Shown here: positions 62,672 through 64,000 of the stretch, piece after piece | Numbering within the stretch: position 1 is the stretch's first letter | Layout: each line of letters starts with the position of its first letter | Source of the DNA: Zasmidium citrigriseum | Lineage: Eukaryota; Ascomycota; Dothideomycetes; Mycosphaerellales; Mycosphaerellaceae | Length of the DNA: 64,000 nucleotides | Direction of reading: 5' to 3' | NCBI GenBank assembly: GCA_002786025.1 | Contig: NHNW01000036.1 | Location: 186,001-250,000 of the forward strand | The notes under the pieces: model-generated | Database searches by the model: none | Told to the model about the DNA's origin: nothing | Seen by the model: only the letters and a program-made list of their open reading frames with translations | Position numbers and translations under genes: made by a program

Positions 62672-64000
62672 TCAATACGTCGACCGCACATAAGCTACCG
62701 GCCCATCGTATACTTTCCGTCCAAGCACCAGGTAGTATATCACCGCCAGCACAATGATCCCAACGAAAATCACCGGCGACCAGTTGACTGTCGACAGCGT
62801 GACTGGTGTCGTGACTGGGAAGGGGATGAAGATGATCAAGAAGACACCATAGATCATTGCAAACAGATTCACGGCCATGCCGAAACGGCCGAGAGACCAG
62901 TCGCCTTTGGGTAGAGGCTTGCCGAACATGCGACGCCAGACGAGGCAGCCGATCGAGATCTCGTAGGTGAAGACCATGCCAAGGAGTTGGCTGCATAGAA
63001 TGCACGTCAGCAGTGGCTCTTGGTTTTCTGGTAGGATCTGTACTTACACTGATGTGATGGCATTGAAGGCGATGGAGCTTCCCAGCGAGATGAGGCAGAT
63101 CAGGACCGAGAACATGTATACGACGATAACGGCTCGAGTCGGACAATTGGTCTGTCGATCGACCTGCTAAGAGTCAGTGACTGTTAATCAACGAGGCTCA
63201 AGTGCAGAGAGCTAACCTTCGAAATCCAGCTCGAGAATGGCAGGCCTTTATCACGCGCGAAAGCCCAAACCTGTCTGGAACACGAAGCCATATAATTGAT
63301 CGCGCTGAACATGATCAGTATGACCTGGATAGAAGTCAAGGCCGCCGAGCCCGATGCGGATCCAGTAGCGTTCTGGAAGACGGCCATGAACGGGAAGCCG
63401 GTTGGAGAGTCGAAAGCTTCCTCCAAGTTGGTCAAAGTGAAGCAGTATGTAATCAACATGACGAAGACCATTAGTCCGTTGACAACATAGCTGGCCACCA
63501 TCGCCTTCGGCACGACAGAGGAAGCTCGCTTGGTCTCTTCAGCCATGTGTGCTGCGGCGTCGGATCCGGTTAAACCCCAGACAAGCAGAATCTGGCCAGC
63601 GAGCATGCTCAAGCCTAGACTACCCCAACCGCCGTCATCTGTAAAGGTGGTGAAGACTTCATGTGCCGTGAGTCGGTCGCCTGATGAGAGCACCCAGAGA
63701 ACGATGAGGGTCGAAACGTAGCCAACGATGACCAGGACGAAAACAATCCCTTCCAGCTTGGGCAGCTTCCTGCTGAGGAAGACGTTGGTGATGAAGTTGA
63801 TCGAGATCAGGGCAAAGGCGTAGAGGTATGCTTTCCAGGCGGTGGCTTCGTAATTCGGATGGAGTATGATGATGATGCCCTGGATCAAGTTGCCAGACAG
63901 GAAGACCCCGCTGACAGTTCCGCAGCACCAGGCCAATGTTGAAAGCCAGCCACTGGTGTAGCTGATAACCTTCTGCAGAGAAGGCGGAGCGAACTCACTC
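62672..64000 (-). CDS. amino-acid/GABA/choline permease (APC superfamily), 5' end outside the window
   Basis: Exons from the right edge: 64000-63217 (continuing beyond), 63163-63048, 62990-62672. Introns are 63216-63164 (donor GTTAGC, weak but in frame) and 63047-62991 (GTAAGT...GCAG). Visible family features are EFAPPSLQKVISYTSGWL leading into TM3, LTGSDAAAHMAEETKRAS (the conserved substrate-region loop), ASCSRQVWAFARDKGLPFSSWISKVD, and QLLGMVFTYEISIG. At least eight helices are present here; the N-terminal two or three lie outside. It likely imports an amino acid, GABA or choline across the plasma membrane. Confidence 0.9.

Noticed and set aside
1..64000. Transposon, CRISPR array, viral or phage elements
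   Set aside because: No transposase, reverse transcriptase, long terminal repeats, regular spacer arrays or viral genes were seen on either strand.

Overview
This 64 kb window is nuclear DNA of a filamentous ascomycete. The evidence is short introns (mostly 48-58 nt, GTANGT or GTGAGT donors, CTAAY-type branch sites, CAG/TAG acceptors), compact genes on both strands, and typical fungal families: HET domain, Zn2Cys6 regulator, DUF3632-like protein, fungal P450s and MFS pumps, GH64 glucanase. The gene mix suggests a Dothideomycete (Mycosphaerellales-like), but that placement is inference from memory, not a search. I saw no intact transposon, no virus and no PKS or NRPS gene.

Layout. 0-7 kb: end of an NTF2-like gene, a small ORF, a tRNA-like Pol III-type sequence, a zinc-finger (RING/IBR-like) gene, a glycine-zipper protein and an uncharacterised 230-aa protein. 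7-26 kb: a catabolic or secondary-metabolism-like stretch holding an SDR, two MFS sugar porters, a DHA2-type efflux pump and two P450s. Each P450 is divergent from an MFS gene. Housekeeping genes are interleaved here: mitochondrial rhodanese, the mismatch-repair MutL homologue PMS1, a GNAT acetyltransferase and a Rho-type GTPase whose P-loop is split by an intron with an apparent GG (not GT) donor. 27-35 kb: eIF2-alpha, followed by a pair of matching about 81-nt hairpin elements, then a secreted histidine phosphatase, an F-box protein, a DUF3632-like protein and a HET-domain protein. 35-40 kb: a carotenoid or stilbene cleavage dioxygenase followed by a C2H2-like + Zn2Cys6 transcription factor reconstructed from six exons. 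40-59 kb: mostly lineage-restricted-looking proteins. Three of them (42983-44642 minus, 45954-47144 plus, 56881-58152 plus) share an unrecognised C-terminal module and form a local paralogous family. Mixed in are a large basic nuclear-like protein, a TatD/Scn1 hydrolase, two membrane proteins and a RING-H2 protein. 58-64 kb: a secreted GH64 beta-1,3-glucanase, an alpha/beta hydrolase and an APC amino-acid or GABA permease cut by the right edge.

The most unusual items are the paralogous family, the GG-AG intron in the Rho GTPase, the two structurally matching hairpins behind eIF2-alpha, and several stop-free introns of length 3n that permit isoforms by intron retention. All exon joins were worked out by hand from splice consensus, reading frame and protein-family fit. 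None has been tested against transcripts.
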